From RGIG4079 sp045531405 (GTDB lineage Bacteria > Bacteroidota > Bacteroidia > Bacteroidales > Muribaculaceae), in contig JAZSDX010000042.1 in NCBI GenBank assembly GCA_045531405.1, positions 1 through 64,000 of the forward strand: a DNA stretch of 64,000 nt. The letters run 5' to 3'. Of the stretch, positions 45,988 to 55,558 are shown piece after piece (the first letter of the stretch is position 1; every line of letters begins with the position of its first letter). The notes under the pieces were generated by a model. It was not told the origin of the DNA. It ran no database searches and saw only the letters and a program-made list of their open reading frames with translations. A program made the translations under genes and the position numbers.

Positions 45988-47580
45988 ATGGCAGAAAATT
46001 CGTTTTTCATAACAGCCCCATGTAACAACATTTATGAATCGAAAATCCCCATCGATACCGATAGTGCCTCCGCTTTGTGCTTTGAAGTGACAAAAGATGG
46101 CAAAAAGTTGTTTATGAAACAACTTCGCGATGAATTTCTCCATATTGAGGATTATCACATCCTTTTCAGAAAAGAATATGAGTTAGGACACAACATTTCT
46201 CATCCCAATATCGTGAATTATGAGTATTTTCACGAAGATGAGGATAGTTGCTATTTGTTAATGGAATATATTGCCGGTGAAACCTTAGATTGCTTTATTG
46301 CCTCTCATCCCGATTATTTCAGTTCGCGGAAAAATCTCTCCCGATTTTCCAATCAACTGTTGAGTGCACTTAAATGTCTGCACGACAATCATGTGGTGTA
46401 TAGCGATTTGAAGCCCGAAAACATCATGTTGACACAGGTGGGAAACGATGTGAAATTGATCGACCTTGGATTTTGCTTTGTTGATGCTTATAGTCGCACT
46501 GTGGGTACTACTCAAAAATTTGCAGCCCCTGAGCATAACGATATTTCTCAAATAGATGTAACCACCGACATCTATTGCATCGGTCGATTGTTGGAATATA
46601 TCGACGACAACTCAGCCTCTCGACTTCCCAAGAAGTATAGGACTATCATGAAAAAATGTCTTCAACCCGACAAAAACGACCGTTATCAACGTGTTGGTGA
46701 GATTATACAGAAAATAAATTCACATAAGAAACGAAACATTGCATTGTCGGTTGTTAGTACAATCATATTGTTGAGTATCGCGACTATTTTTCTACCTTTT
46801 AACTCATCTTCTAATGATTCTATTTGGAACGATACGTTGACTCTTAATTACGTAAAGTATTCTCACTTTAACGATATTAATGCAACTTGTGAAATTGTAG
46901 GAGCTGACTCGACCTCAAACCTCTATTTTGAGGAGAAGATTAAATATAACGAGAATTTATATACTGTTACGCAAATTGCCGACAGCATTTTTATAAATCG
47001 AAACGACATTGTAACCATACACTTTCCTATTGGCATAAAACGTATAGGCAAATATGCTTTTAGGGACTGTAAGGGATTGACGGCCATAAATATGCCAAAC
47101 AGTATTGAAGAAATAGGTCCTTGGGCATTTTGGGGTTGTGATTCAATAAAAAGTTTGAACTTGTCATCTAAGCTAAAGGAGATTCCAACTGCATGTTTTG
47201 CCGGATACTCTTGCAAACATCTATCAATACCCGATGGCATAGAAAAAATCAACGTCGATGCATTTTCTCAAAATGATTTTATAGAATCTATTACATTGCC
47301 CTCATCGGTTAGAGTTCTTGAACGAGGGGTATTTTTCAATAATCCTCAACTCAAAGAAGTTTCCCTTCCTGCAGGATTGGAAATAATAGGCGAATACCAA
47401 TTCTATGGGTGTGAAAATTTACGACACATTTATAACTTGAATCCCTGCCTTCAAGAAATATTGGCAATTCATCGTAATCCCTCTCAAATCACGCTCCATG
47501 TGCCTGCCGAGTCGGTCGAAGCATATAAAAATGCGCCATATTGGCAAGAGATGAATATCGTGGCAATAGAAGAGAAATAA
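45988..47580 (+). CDS. Receptor-like protein kinase: cytoplasmic kinase, one TM helix, LRR ectodomain
   Basis: The protein has 530 residues. The N-terminal eukaryotic-like Ser/Thr kinase domain (about 20-245) has a substrate lysine in LFMKQL, catalytic loop YSDLKPENIML (about 138; YSD instead of HRD), DLG for DFG, APE (AAPEHND) and IYCIGRLL. One transmembrane helix (about 251-271) is followed by an extracytoplasmic region with BspA-type LRR_5 repeats (about 330-510, FPIGIKRIGKYAFRDCKGLTA). This is the plant receptor-kinase domain set in reversed order. It presumably senses something in the periplasm and phosphorylates cytoplasmic targets. It is preceded by the 194-residue gene. Confidence 0.9.
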   Translation: MAENSFFITAPCNNIYESKIPIDTDSASALCFEVTKDGKKLFMKQLRDEFLHIEDYHILFRKEYELGHNISHPNIVNYEYFHEDEDSCYLLMEYIAGETLDCFIASHPDYFSSRKNLSRFSNQLLSALKCLHDNHVVYSDLKPENIMLTQVGNDVKLIDLGFCFVDAYSRTVGTTQKFAAPEHNDISQIDVTTDIYCIGRLLEYIDDNSASRLPKKYRTIMKKCLQPDKNDRYQRVGEIIQKINSHKKRNIALSVVSTIILLSIATIFLPFNSSSNDSIWNDTLTLNYVKYSHFNDINATCEIVGADSTSNLYFEEKIKYNENLYTVTQIADSIFINRNDIVTIHFPIGIKRIGKYAFRDCKGLTAINMPNSIEEIGPWAFWGCDSIKSLNLSSKLKEIPTACFAGYSCKHLSIPDGIEKINVDAFSQNDFIESITLPSSVRVLERGVFFNNPQLKEVSLPAGLEIIGEYQFYGCENLRHIYNLNPCLQEILAIHRNPSQITLHVPAESVEAYKNAPYWQEMNIVAIEEK

Positions 47581-47668
47581 CCCCGTTCAACAATTCCGCA
47601 TTCTTCATTCCGCACTCCGCACTAAATAAGCATCATGCCCCCCGAAGGGCTAAACGTGGCTTGACCGA

Positions 47669-47705
47669 ATGAATTATGCATTATGAATTATGCATTATGA
47701 ATTAT
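47669..47705. repeat. 14-bp tandem repeat (atgaattatgcatt, 2.6 copies)
   Basis: Copies at 47669 and 47683 plus a partial at 47697. A different simple repeat (attccgca-like) lies at 47590-47625. The unit abuts the mnmE promoter. Confidence 0.8.
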
Positions 47706-47712
47706 AATTGTG

Positions 47713-47720
47713 TATCTTTG
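47713..47720 (+). promoter_or_regulatory. -7 box of mnmE
   Basis: TATCTTTG, about 52 bases before the ATG, right after the 14-bp repeats, which occupy the -33 position. Confidence 0.55.
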
Positions 47721-47771
47721 CACTATGAATTATGCGAGAGATAATTTCGCTTCACTTAATGCTCTACAACG

Positions 47772-49169
47772 ATGATAATGACCGATGATACTATATGTGC
47801 CATCTCCACTCCTGCCGGTGTGGGAGGCATTGCCGTGGCTCGTGTGAGTGGAAAAGACGCCATAACGCTTGTTGATAAAATATGGAAAGGGAAATCGCTA
47901 TCCAACGCCGATTCCCACACTGCCCACCTCGGCACTATCGTTGACGAACAAGGCGAAGCCATCGACCAAGCCGTGGCAACAGTGTTTCGCGACCCTCGCT
48001 CTTTTACCGGCGAAAATGTGGTAGAAATTGCCGTGCATGGCTCTCGTTGGGTGCAACGCGAACTTATCAACCTGCTCGTGCGCACCGGCTGTCGCATTGC
48101 CGATGCCGGCGAGTTTACACGCCGTGCCTTTGCCAATGGTCGCATGGACCTTGCCGAAGCCGAAGCCGTGGCCGACGTAATCGCATCATCATCGCGCGCC
48201 GCTCATCGCATTGCCATGAGTCAGATGCGTGGCGACTTCTCTCGCCGATTGACCGACCTTCACGACCAACTGCTCAACCTCGCATCTTTGCTCGAACTCG
48301 AACTCGATTTCTCGGAAGAAGATGTGGAGTTTGCCTCTCGTCAGAAACTCCTTGAGATAGCACAAGAAATACACTCGGTCGTTACCCGATTGGCATCAAC
48401 CTTTGCCACCGGAGCAGCCATCAAAGACGGTGTGCCTGTGGCTATCGTGGGCGAAACAAATGCCGGCAAATCAACCTTGCTCAACCGACTGCTTCACGAA
48501 GAACGTGCAATCGTTAGCGACATTCACGGCACCACTCGCGACGTGATTGAAGACACTATCGAAATTGGCGACACACTTTTCCGCTTCATCGACACTGCCG
48601 GACTACGCGAAACAACCGACGTGATTGAATCGCTCGGCATCGAACGCACCATTAGCAAACTCACCGACGCTCGCATAGTGTTGTGGGTGATTGATAGTGC
48701 AACCACACCCGGCCAACTCTCATCTGTGGCTCAACGCGTATTGCCTCACACCTCGCCCGACCAAAAAATCATCGTGGCTCTCAATAAAATCGACATCAAC
48801 GCCGAGAACGTCGAAGCATTGCAGTCGGCACTTATGGGAATACTCCCCGAAGGCGCCATTGTGGCACCAATTTCGGCACAACGAGGCGACGAGATTGACG
48901 CATTGCAACAACACCTCATCAACGCATCGGGTAGCGCCGACATCGCACCAGGCGAAGTAATGGTAACCAACGCACGCCATTACCAAGCTCTAACACGCGC
49001 CGGCGAATCGATAGCACGCGCCATCGACGGAATAAACATGGGCATTTCGGGCGACTTCATAGCCCAAGACGTACGCGAAACCCTCCACCACCTCGGTGAA
49101 ATCACCGGCACCATCACCACCCAAGACATCCTCTCCTCAATCTTCTCAAGATTCTGCATCGGAAAGTAA
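47772..49169 (+). CDS. mnmE: tRNA modification GTPase MnmE
   Basis: With MnmG it installs the cmnm5 group on wobble uridine of tRNAs. The 465-residue protein has an N-terminal folate-binding TrmE domain (DTICAISTPAGVGGIAVARVSG), a helical domain, and an inserted GTPase: G1 GETNAGKSTLLN (about 226-237), HGTTRDV, DTAGLRE, NKID. The C-terminal motif FCIGK is the conserved CxGK. Its GC content is visibly higher than its neighbours, consistent with strong codon selection. The start could be the ATG at 47772 or the one at 47778. Confidence 0.97.
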   Translation: MIMTDDTICAISTPAGVGGIAVARVSGKDAITLVDKIWKGKSLSNADSHTAHLGTIVDEQGEAIDQAVATVFRDPRSFTGENVVEIAVHGSRWVQRELINLLVRTGCRIADAGEFTRRAFANGRMDLAEAEAVADVIASSSRAAHRIAMSQMRGDFSRRLTDLHDQLLNLASLLELELDFSEEDVEFASRQKLLEIAQEIHSVVTRLASTFATGAAIKDGVPVAIVGETNAGKSTLLNRLLHEERAIVSDIHGTTRDVIEDTIEIGDTLFRFIDTAGLRETTDVIESLGIERTISKLTDARIVLWVIDSATTPGQLSSVAQRVLPHTSPDQKIIVALNKIDINAENVEALQSALMGILPEGAIVAPISAQRGDEIDALQQHLINASGSADIAPGEVMVTNARHYQALTRAGESIARAIDGINMGISGDFIAQDVRETLHHLGEITGTITTQDILSSIFSRFCIGK

Positions 49170-49236
49170 GCCGTTGATACCAAACAGTTAGACTGATAAT
49201 AAATGATTAACATAGCACTCTTTACGCAATTAAAGA

Positions 49237-51957
49237 ATGGATTCGAAGAAATATATGATAATCGACCTAGAAAAGAATTGTGATAAACTGAAGTTTATCA
49301 CCGAACAGGTCGTTCATATAAGTGAGACTAAAAATGGGCTATGGGCAGTTAAATTTTCCACTTCCCCGCGAATCTTTAATTATAACCGAGCCAGACTATT
49401 ATATATTACAAATCCGATTTCCATTGATTTAGTTGAAAAGGGACTATACATAAAGAATAAGCACATCACCAATGTTTCAGAGCTTTTGAAGTTTGATGAT
49501 GGTAGGCATTGCTTTTATCACGTTATATATAACAATGGCTTTACTGAAAATTTTGTCGGAAACGATGTATATGTAACTCGTACTCCTATTGATAAGAATG
49601 GTGGAACAACATGGGAATACTTAAAAAAACTTGCAGCCGAGACGGGATTAATGACAGAAGAGGGAGAAAATATTCTATCACTTCAGTACGGAATCATAGA
49701 TATTAAACGAGACAATGTTCCTCTCGCTCAGTATTTAGGAGATAAAACCAAACTCACTTCTTACAAACTACCCAATACTATATATTATCCTTTTGGATGC
49801 AATGCCAGCCAAAAACAAGCTGTAGAGAATGCATTAAGCAATCAAGTCAGCATCATACAAGGCCCTCCAGGGACAGGCAAGACTCAAACAATTCTCAATA
49901 TTATTGCCAACCTTTTATTGGCTAAGAAAAGTATTCTTGTTGTATCAAATAATAACTCTGCTGTAGAAAACGTCGCTGAAAAACTAGAAGAAGTAGGTCT
50001 TGGATTCTTAGTAGCAAAATTAGGTAGTGTTGATAATAAAGAACATTTTATCGCTACCCAGAGAGGCTATCCCCAAATGGATGATTGGCGAATTGAAAAC
50101 GCAAACGCTATTAAACAGCAAGTTGGCCAAGCATTGAAAAACATCTCACAAGGTTTTGGGGAACAATCTAAGTTAGCTATACTCAAAACAGAGCTTGATG
50201 CTTTACTTAAAGAAACCAAATATGACCAAATGCATCACGATGTTACTAAAGAGCACAAATGGTTATTTAATAATCATTCCAAGAAACTAATGTCATTCAG
50301 ACTACAATATGAAATTTTAACAGAAAAGGGTCAAAAGTTTAGTTTATTACAAAAACTTAAATGGAATTTCACATTAGGATTCAAAGTTTATAAGTTATTG
50401 AAAGCAAAGCCTGAATCCGTTATAAATGCATTGGAAGCTGCATATTATATTGCAAGAAAACGTGAAATAGAGAGAAATCTTTCTATTATCGAGAACTCAC
50501 TCAAAACCATTGATATACAGCAACGACTTAAAGAATTAAGGCAATTGTCTTTAAAGGCTCTGAAAAATAAAATTGCGAAACGATTTGCCGGAGAACGAAA
50601 AACATTTACTATAAAAACCATTAAACCTCAAACAGAAGCATTCCTTAAAGAATATCCTATTGTATTGAGTACGACATATTCAGCGAAAGCCTGTATCAGT
50701 AAAGATATGGTCTTTGACTATGTTATCATGGATGAAGCATCTCAAGTGGACATCAAAACTGGCGCATTAGCTCTATCTTGTGCAACGAATGCAGTAATAG
50801 TGGGTGACGACAAGCAATTACCTAATGTGGTAAGTACAGAAGAAGAACAAGCATTGAAAGCTATACAATCAACATATTATGTAGATGAGAAGTATCAAGC
50901 TTCTCATAATAGTTTCTTGCAATCTTGTATAAAAGTATTTAGTAATGCACCTGTTACATTACTAAGAGAACATTATCGCTGTCATCCGAAAATCATAGAT
51001 TTTTGCAATCAACGATTCTACAATGGAGAACTTATTGCTATGACCTCAGATAACAATGAGGACAACGTTCTTCAAGTAATTAAAACCGTTCCAGGCAATC
51101 ATGCTCGAGGTCATTATAATCAGCGCGAGATAGATGTAATAGTACAAGAGGCGTTGCGTGAGTACTCAACATCAGAATCTATTGGTATAATCACACCCTA
51201 TCGTGATCAAGCTATGGCAATAAACCGTGCTTTAGGCAATGATATAGCAAGTACGGTGCATAAGTTTCAAGGTAGAGAATGTGATACTATCATTATGAGT
51301 ATGGTGGATAATACCCCAACGGAGTTTTCTGATGACCCCAATTTGATGAACGTTGCAATATCACGTGCTAAAAAAAGACTATGCGTTGTGGTAAATGGTA
51401 ATGAAATGCCTACTAATTCGAATTTGGCACAACTAATATCATACATTCAGTATAATAATTTCGACGTAAAGGGAAGTAAGATTCACTCAGTATTTGACAT
51501 TCTCTACAAGCAATATACGGCTGAAAGATTGGCATACGAAGCACAAAGCAGTAAAGTTTCTGAATATCTCTCAGAAAATATTATATATGATACACTAGTT
51601 AAAGCTATTGATAAAATTCAGATACCACAATTGTGTGTTATATGTCATTACCCACTTTCTCGACTTATAACTAATTTTGACGGACTAGACATTCAAGAGA
51701 TTGCTTTCATCTCAAATTCGTTGTCTCATGTAGATTTCTTACTCTATAATTCTATAACAAAAAAGCCGTTAATGACAATTGAAGTTGATGGATGGAAATA
51801 TCACAATCAAAGTGAAACCCAAAAATCAAGGGATAATCTCAAAGACAATCTGCTTTCTAAATATGGATTAAAACCTTATAGAATATCGACTGTAGATACA
51901 ATAGATGTAGAAACTATAACGAATATGCTTTTGAAGACATCAAACTTTCTTGTATAA
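49237..51957 (+). CDS. SF1 (UPF1/DNA2-like) helicase with C-terminal DUF2726/VSR-like nuclease domain
   Basis: The protein has 906 residues. Walker A is QGPPGTGKTQT (about 206-216), motif Ia is VVSNNNSAVENV, motif II is VIMDEASQVD (about 497), then GDDKQLPNVV, LREHYRCHPKI, TVHKFQGRECDTI and VAISRAKKRL. After about residue 800 a separate domain carries TIEVDGWKYHNQSETQKSRDNLKDNLL, the pattern of VSR/DUF2726 PD-(D/E)XK endonucleases. A helicase fused to a nuclease in an accessory region is a common anti-phage layout, but the type cannot be assigned. It stands alone, without a clear promoter. Confidence 0.9.
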   Translation: MDSKKYMIIDLEKNCDKLKFITEQVVHISETKNGLWAVKFSTSPRIFNYNRARLLYITNPISIDLVEKGLYIKNKHITNVSELLKFDDGRHCFYHVIYNNGFTENFVGNDVYVTRTPIDKNGGTTWEYLKKLAAETGLMTEEGENILSLQYGIIDIKRDNVPLAQYLGDKTKLTSYKLPNTIYYPFGCNASQKQAVENALSNQVSIIQGPPGTGKTQTILNIIANLLLAKKSILVVSNNNSAVENVAEKLEEVGLGFLVAKLGSVDNKEHFIATQRGYPQMDDWRIENANAIKQQVGQALKNISQGFGEQSKLAILKTELDALLKETKYDQMHHDVTKEHKWLFNNHSKKLMSFRLQYEILTEKGQKFSLLQKLKWNFTLGFKVYKLLKAKPESVINALEAAYYIARKREIERNLSIIENSLKTIDIQQRLKELRQLSLKALKNKIAKRFAGERKTFTIKTIKPQTEAFLKEYPIVLSTTYSAKACISKDMVFDYVIMDEASQVDIKTGALALSCATNAVIVGDDKQLPNVVSTEEEQALKAIQSTYYVDEKYQASHNSFLQSCIKVFSNAPVTLLREHYRCHPKIIDFCNQRFYNGELIAMTSDNNEDNVLQVIKTVPGNHARGHYNQREIDVIVQEALREYSTSESIGIITPYRDQAMAINRALGNDIASTVHKFQGRECDTIIMSMVDNTPTEFSDDPNLMNVAISRAKKRLCVVVNGNEMPTNSNLAQLISYIQYNNFDVKGSKIHSVFDILYKQYTAERLAYEAQSSKVSEYLSENIIYDTLVKAIDKIQIPQLCVICHYPLSRLITNFDGLDIQEIAFISNSLSHVDFLLYNSITKKPLMTIEVDGWKYHNQSETQKSRDNLKDNLLSKYGLKPYRISTVDTIDVETITNMLLKTSNFLV

Positions 51958-52020
51958 ATATATGTAGTAGAATCGAGTTGTCCAATAATTTAGGATATTT
52001 CGATTCATTATAGTCTTAAT

Positions 52021-52122
52021 ATGTGGTATTATCGTCTGCAACAAGGCAATCTGTTTAACCGTTTTATTAAAATACTTGACCAACAAAGGCTTAATCTACA
52101 ACAAATTGAACAATATTTGTAA
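52021..52122 (+). pseudogene. 33-residue ORF, possible transposase remnant
   Basis: MWYYRLQQGNLFNRFIKILD... ends with LQQIEQYL. The aromatic, basic composition recalls fragments of IS transposases, but the match is from memory only and no flanking inverted repeats are seen. Confidence 0.3.
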
Positions 52123-52202
52123 TCAGTTATCCAATTTTTTGTGATAACGTAGGGTGTGTCCAACCTTATCAATCATTTAATTTTACGATATATACACTTT
52201 TC

Positions 52203-52244
52203 GTAATTACAATTTGTGTAATTACATATTTTGTATTATATTTG
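52203..52244 (+). promoter_or_regulatory. Promoter of the AAA ATPase with paired gtaattac sites
   Basis: TTTG (52213-52216), 20 nt, TATATTTG (52237-52244). The 8-bp palindrome gtaattac occurs at 52203-52210 and 52218-52225, flanking the -33 element, as a dimeric repressor or activator site would. Confidence 0.75.
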
Positions 52245-52269
52245 CGATAAAATAATTAAACCGTGGATT

Positions 52270-53403
52270 ATGGAAACTCCTTTTATCTTTGGTAAAATTG
52301 CAACAGAGAAGAATTTTACAGACCGAGAGGAGGAAACAACCAACTTGGTTTGGAACTTCGCATCGCTGAGCAATACAATCATTATTGCTCCTCGTGGCTG
52401 GGGCAAGAGTTCGCTCGTGAATAAAGCAGCGAAGTTAGCTATGGAGCAGGATAACAAGTTACGTATCTGTCATATCGACCTTTTCAATGTGCGTAATGAG
52501 GAGCATTTCTACTCATTGCTCGCTCAAAAGGTCATTGCTGCGACATCGTCAAAGTGGGAGGAGGCAATCAAGAGTGCAAAGAGTTTCTTCTCTAACCTCG
52601 TTCCGAAGATTTCTATTGGCACAGACCCTACAAATGAGGTATCAATCGACTTTGATTGGGAGGATGTAAAGCGTAACCCTGATGAGGTACTTGACCTTGC
52701 CGAGAAAATCGCACAAGAAAAGGGACTTAAAATAGTAATCTGTGTTGATGAATTTCAGAATATAGCAGAGTTTACCAATCCTGACTATTTCCAAAAGAAG
52801 TTGCGTTCTCATTGGCAACAACACCAAAGCGTTGCCTACTGTTTGTATGGCAGCAAGCGCCATATGATGATGGAGGTATTTACCAACTCGTCCAAACCAT
52901 TCTACAAGGTTGGCAACTTGATGTTCCTTAACAAGATTGACACGCCTTACCTTGTAGAATTCTTTAATTGCCGTTTCGCCGATACAGGCAAAAGCATAAA
53001 TAAGGATGCAGCCAACCTGATTGCTGAGTTTGTCGATAATCACCCTTACTATGCACAGCAACTCGCACAGCAGTCGTGGTTAAGAACAAAGGATGTGTGT
53101 ACCATTGAAATTGTACGAGAGGCACACGCCGCATTAGTAGAACAATTGAGTTTGTTGTTTGCAACTATTACCGAAACTTTGACAACGCAACAGTTGAACT
53201 ACCTCAAAGCTCTTATTGCTGGCGAAAAGGCAATAAGCTCTACCAATGTGATGCACCGCTACCAAATATCATCTGCAACCTCAATAGCACGCTCAAAGGC
53301 GGCTCTAATCAAGAACGATATTTTGGATAATAAGGCTGGTGAGATTTCATTCCAAGATCCGATTTATGCCTATTGGTTGAAGACTGAGTATTTTGCAAAG
53401 TAA
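52270..53403 (+). CDS. AAA ATPase, archaeal-ATPase/ORC-like
   Basis: The protein has about 377 residues from the ATG at 52270 (METPFIFGK); the frame could extend 13 codons upstream but would run into the promoter. Walker A is APRGWGKSSLV (about 40-50), Walker B is IVICVDEFQN (about 155-164), with a sensor-like LYGSKRHMMMEVF. A C-terminal winged-helix-like segment follows (LKALIAGEKAISSTNVMHRYQISSATSIARSKAAL). The FTDREEE start and this C-terminus match the STAND-like archaeal ATPase group. Function unknown; defence or element maintenance is possible from context. Confidence 0.85.
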   Translation: METPFIFGKIATEKNFTDREEETTNLVWNFASLSNTIIIAPRGWGKSSLVNKAAKLAMEQDNKLRICHIDLFNVRNEEHFYSLLAQKVIAATSSKWEEAIKSAKSFFSNLVPKISIGTDPTNEVSIDFDWEDVKRNPDEVLDLAEKIAQEKGLKIVICVDEFQNIAEFTNPDYFQKKLRSHWQQHQSVAYCLYGSKRHMMMEVFTNSSKPFYKVGNLMFLNKIDTPYLVEFFNCRFADTGKSINKDAANLIAEFVDNHPYYAQQLAQQSWLRTKDVCTIEIVREAHAALVEQLSLLFATITETLTTQQLNYLKALIAGEKAISSTNVMHRYQISSATSIARSKAALIKNDILDNKAGEISFQDPIYAYWLKTEYFAK

Positions 53404-53460
53404 GTTGCAAAACCGCTGTTTTGGGCTAAAAATTATCACCAAAACCCCACTATTTTCACT

Positions 53461-53507
53461 TATAATTTGCCAAATCTCGATTTTTTTATGCGATTTGGCA
53501 AATTATA
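53461..53507 (+). terminator. Terminator of the AAA ATPase gene
   Basis: A perfect 16-bp stem tataatttgccaaatc / gatttggcaaattata has a 15-base loop and lies 57 bases past the stop. Confidence 0.85.
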
Positions 53508-53600
53508 ATAGATTTTGGTATTATATTTTGACTTTCCTTTTTACTAAACTATGTGGTTAGGATAGTCAGGCAAAAAACGCTCAAAAACGAATAGCAATAC

Positions 53601-53631
53601 GGCTCTGACTCCAACATCGGGTTTCAGAGCC
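53601..53631. terminator. Hairpin between the ATPase and DUF1295 genes
   Basis: An 8-bp stem ggctctga / tcagagcc has a 15-base loop, followed by attttgttctttt on the plus strand. It lies 62 bases past the DUF1295 stop on the minus strand, so it may serve either side. Confidence 0.6.
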
Positions 53632-53693
53632 ATTTTGTTCTTTTGTCAGAATATAGGCTTTGTCGGCAAATCTTTGGGAGTTTCTCCTCCTTT

Positions 53694-54497
53694 TTAGCCT
53701 TTGAGCCAGGTGTGGTGGGCGACGCTGTAGATGGGAATGAATGGCAATATGAGTGGGGTGCGTTTGATATAGGCTTGAAATTCGGGCATCGCACCATATA
53801 CCTCTGCTTGGCGTAGTTCAAGACGGCGTGCTCCGCTAAACATCACATACACTATGCCAATATATCCCAACGATGCCACTATCCACTGCCACACGCTACA
53901 ACAAGCACCGAAACATATAACAAAACTACCGGTCCACATCAATACTTCGCCGAAATAATTAGGACAACGCACAATGCGATACAATCCGGTATCAACAAAA
54001 CGATGTGCGTTCACTTTCTTTGCTGCACTTTTTTGTGCATCGGCTATCATCTCTATAACCACACCTGATGTTGCCAACGTTGCTCCTATCCATGCCCACA
54101 CTTCGTTCACTGCCATATTCTCTTTTATGCTATTCAGATAGAATGCCACAGGGCTCATCTGCCCCACATAGAGCAATGTGCACGATATCCATATCATAAA
54201 CATCACAAACATGGGTTTACGTGCCGTATTTTCGGGCTGATATAGAATTTTCTTATATGATGCCGACTTGCGTTCACGAATAAACAGGTATAACGCCAAA
54301 CGTATCCCATAAATAAACAACACGCAACACAATATCGCAACAGGAAGAGTCATTTCACTCCAATACATTGCCACCGCTGCAACCGAAAGTGCCGAGATTG
54401 ACAACCCATAACCTATACTAAAAAAGTAGATAAAGTAAAACCAACCTACCGACGACACGATAAACGATACCAACAAAAATATCAACAAATAAGACAT
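53694..54497 (-). CDS. DUF1295 family membrane protein (steroid-reductase-like)
   Basis: The 267-residue protein has six to seven transmembrane segments. The C-terminal signature is VDTGLYRIVRCPNYFGEVLMWTGSFV with YIKRTPLILPFIP near the end, as in DUF1295/ICMT-like methyltransferase and steroid 5-alpha-reductase families. The substrate is unknown in bacteria. A -7 box TAAATTTG (54505-54512, minus strand) gives a very short leader. It is separate from the phosphatase operon upstream (173-bp gap). Confidence 0.88.
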   Translation of the reverse strand: MSYLLIFLLVSFIVSSVGWFYFIYFFSIGYGLSISALSVAAVAMYWSEMTLPVAILCCVLFIYGIRLALYLFIRERKSASYKKILYQPENTARKPMFVMFMIWISCTLLYVGQMSPVAFYLNSIKENMAVNEVWAWIGATLATSGVVIEMIADAQKSAAKKVNAHRFVDTGLYRIVRCPNYFGEVLMWTGSFVICFGACCSVWQWIVASLGYIGIVYVMFSGARRLELRQAEVYGAMPEFQAYIKRTPLILPFIPIYSVAHHTWLKG

Positions 54498-54670
54498 AAC
54501 ACAACAAATTTAAAGTTTATACACCTACAAGGTTAATAAAGTTCATCATTGCGCGAAATATCTTTGAATAATTCACAACCCAAACATAAAACCATCAAAA
54601 ATTTTCGAAAATATTATTTGAATCAAAATATCAATATTCTATTTTTGCAAATCTAATACATAATATTTAA

Positions 54671-55549
54671 TCATCGGAGTAACATTCTTCTCAACAATCG
54701 TTTTACCTTAATCTTAAGATTCAACATAAACCTATTTTCTGCATCAGAAATTGTGGAAACACTTACTACTGTTATATTATCTTCTCCTCCAGCAGTTAAC
54801 GCTAATTTAGTCAAATATCTACAACAAGTTCTTGAATCTAAACTCCATTCATATAATATTTTTTCTATTTTTTTATCATCACAATATCCACATAACCCAT
54901 CACTACATAAAATAAATTGATCATGCAAATTAATTTTATATTCCATTATATCTGCAGCAGTAGAAACTTCAGTATCTCCCAAACATCGGGTTATAACACT
55001 ACTATATGGATGATTATATGATTCAGACAATGTAATTTCGCCATTATCTAACAACTCCTGAACATAAGAATGATCCTTTGTTAAACATTTTAAGCCTATT
55101 TTATGATTAAATACATAACACCTACTATCACCACACCAAGCTATATATGCATTTCCTTCAATTATCCAAAGAATCACGATTGTCGTTCCCATCCCCATCG
55201 TTTCAGGCTTTGAGTCTACATGTTTTAATATATTCTTATTTGCATCTGCAATCGCTTTTAATAAGAATTCTTTAATCATAACCCTCGATTTTACTATTGG
55301 AGATAAGGCTTGAGTTGTAAATGTATTTTTTATTGACTTGATTGCAATAGATGATGCAATCTCTCCGGCATTACCACCTCCCATTCCATCGGCAACCACA
55401 GATAATGTTCCCAAATTACCATTTTTCACAAACCGATTAAACGTTTTATCCCATTTCTGATGTGACAGATTATGACAAAACAAAAATGCATCTTCATTAT
55501 TTGTCCTTTCCAATCCCACATCTGTTATTCCAAAAACTTCAACTTTCAT
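54671..55549 (-). CDS. PP2C-family Ser/Thr protein phosphatase
   Basis: The 292-residue cytoplasmic protein carries the PPM metal-site motifs: DVGLERTNNEDAF (about 9-21), VVADGMGGGNAGE (about 50-62), WCGDSRCYV, DHSYVQELLDNGEIT, ILCSDGLCG, and GGEDNITVV near the end. A basic tail (RLLRRMLLR) closes it. It probably reverses the phosphorylation made by the kinase encoded two genes upstream. It is the last gene of the operon, 9 bases after a secreted WG-like protein gene. Confidence 0.93.
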   Translation of the reverse strand: MKVEVFGITDVGLERTNNEDAFLFCHNLSHQKWDKTFNRFVKNGNLGTLSVVADGMGGGNAGEIASSIAIKSIKNTFTTQALSPIVKSRVMIKEFLLKAIADANKNILKHVDSKPETMGMGTTIVILWIIEGNAYIAWCGDSRCYVFNHKIGLKCLTKDHSYVQELLDNGEITLSESYNHPYSSVITRCLGDTEVSTAADIMEYKINLHDQFILCSDGLCGYCDDKKIEKILYEWSLDSRTCCRYLTKLALTAGGEDNITVVSVSTISDAENRFMLNLKIKVKRLLRRMLLR

Positions 55550-55558
55550 TGTGCTATC

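Larger units (their letters stand above)
51958..52269. other. Intergenic region with possible transposase remnant and ATPase promoter
   Basis: It contains a 33-codon ORF (52021-52122), AT-rich filler, and the promoter with paired gtaattac sites at 52203-52244. Confidence 0.6.

Noticed and set aside
49237..51957. Mokosh-type defence system
   Set aside because: The helicase has neither a kinase fusion nor a phospholipase-D domain; its C-terminal domain is VSR/DUF2726-like instead.
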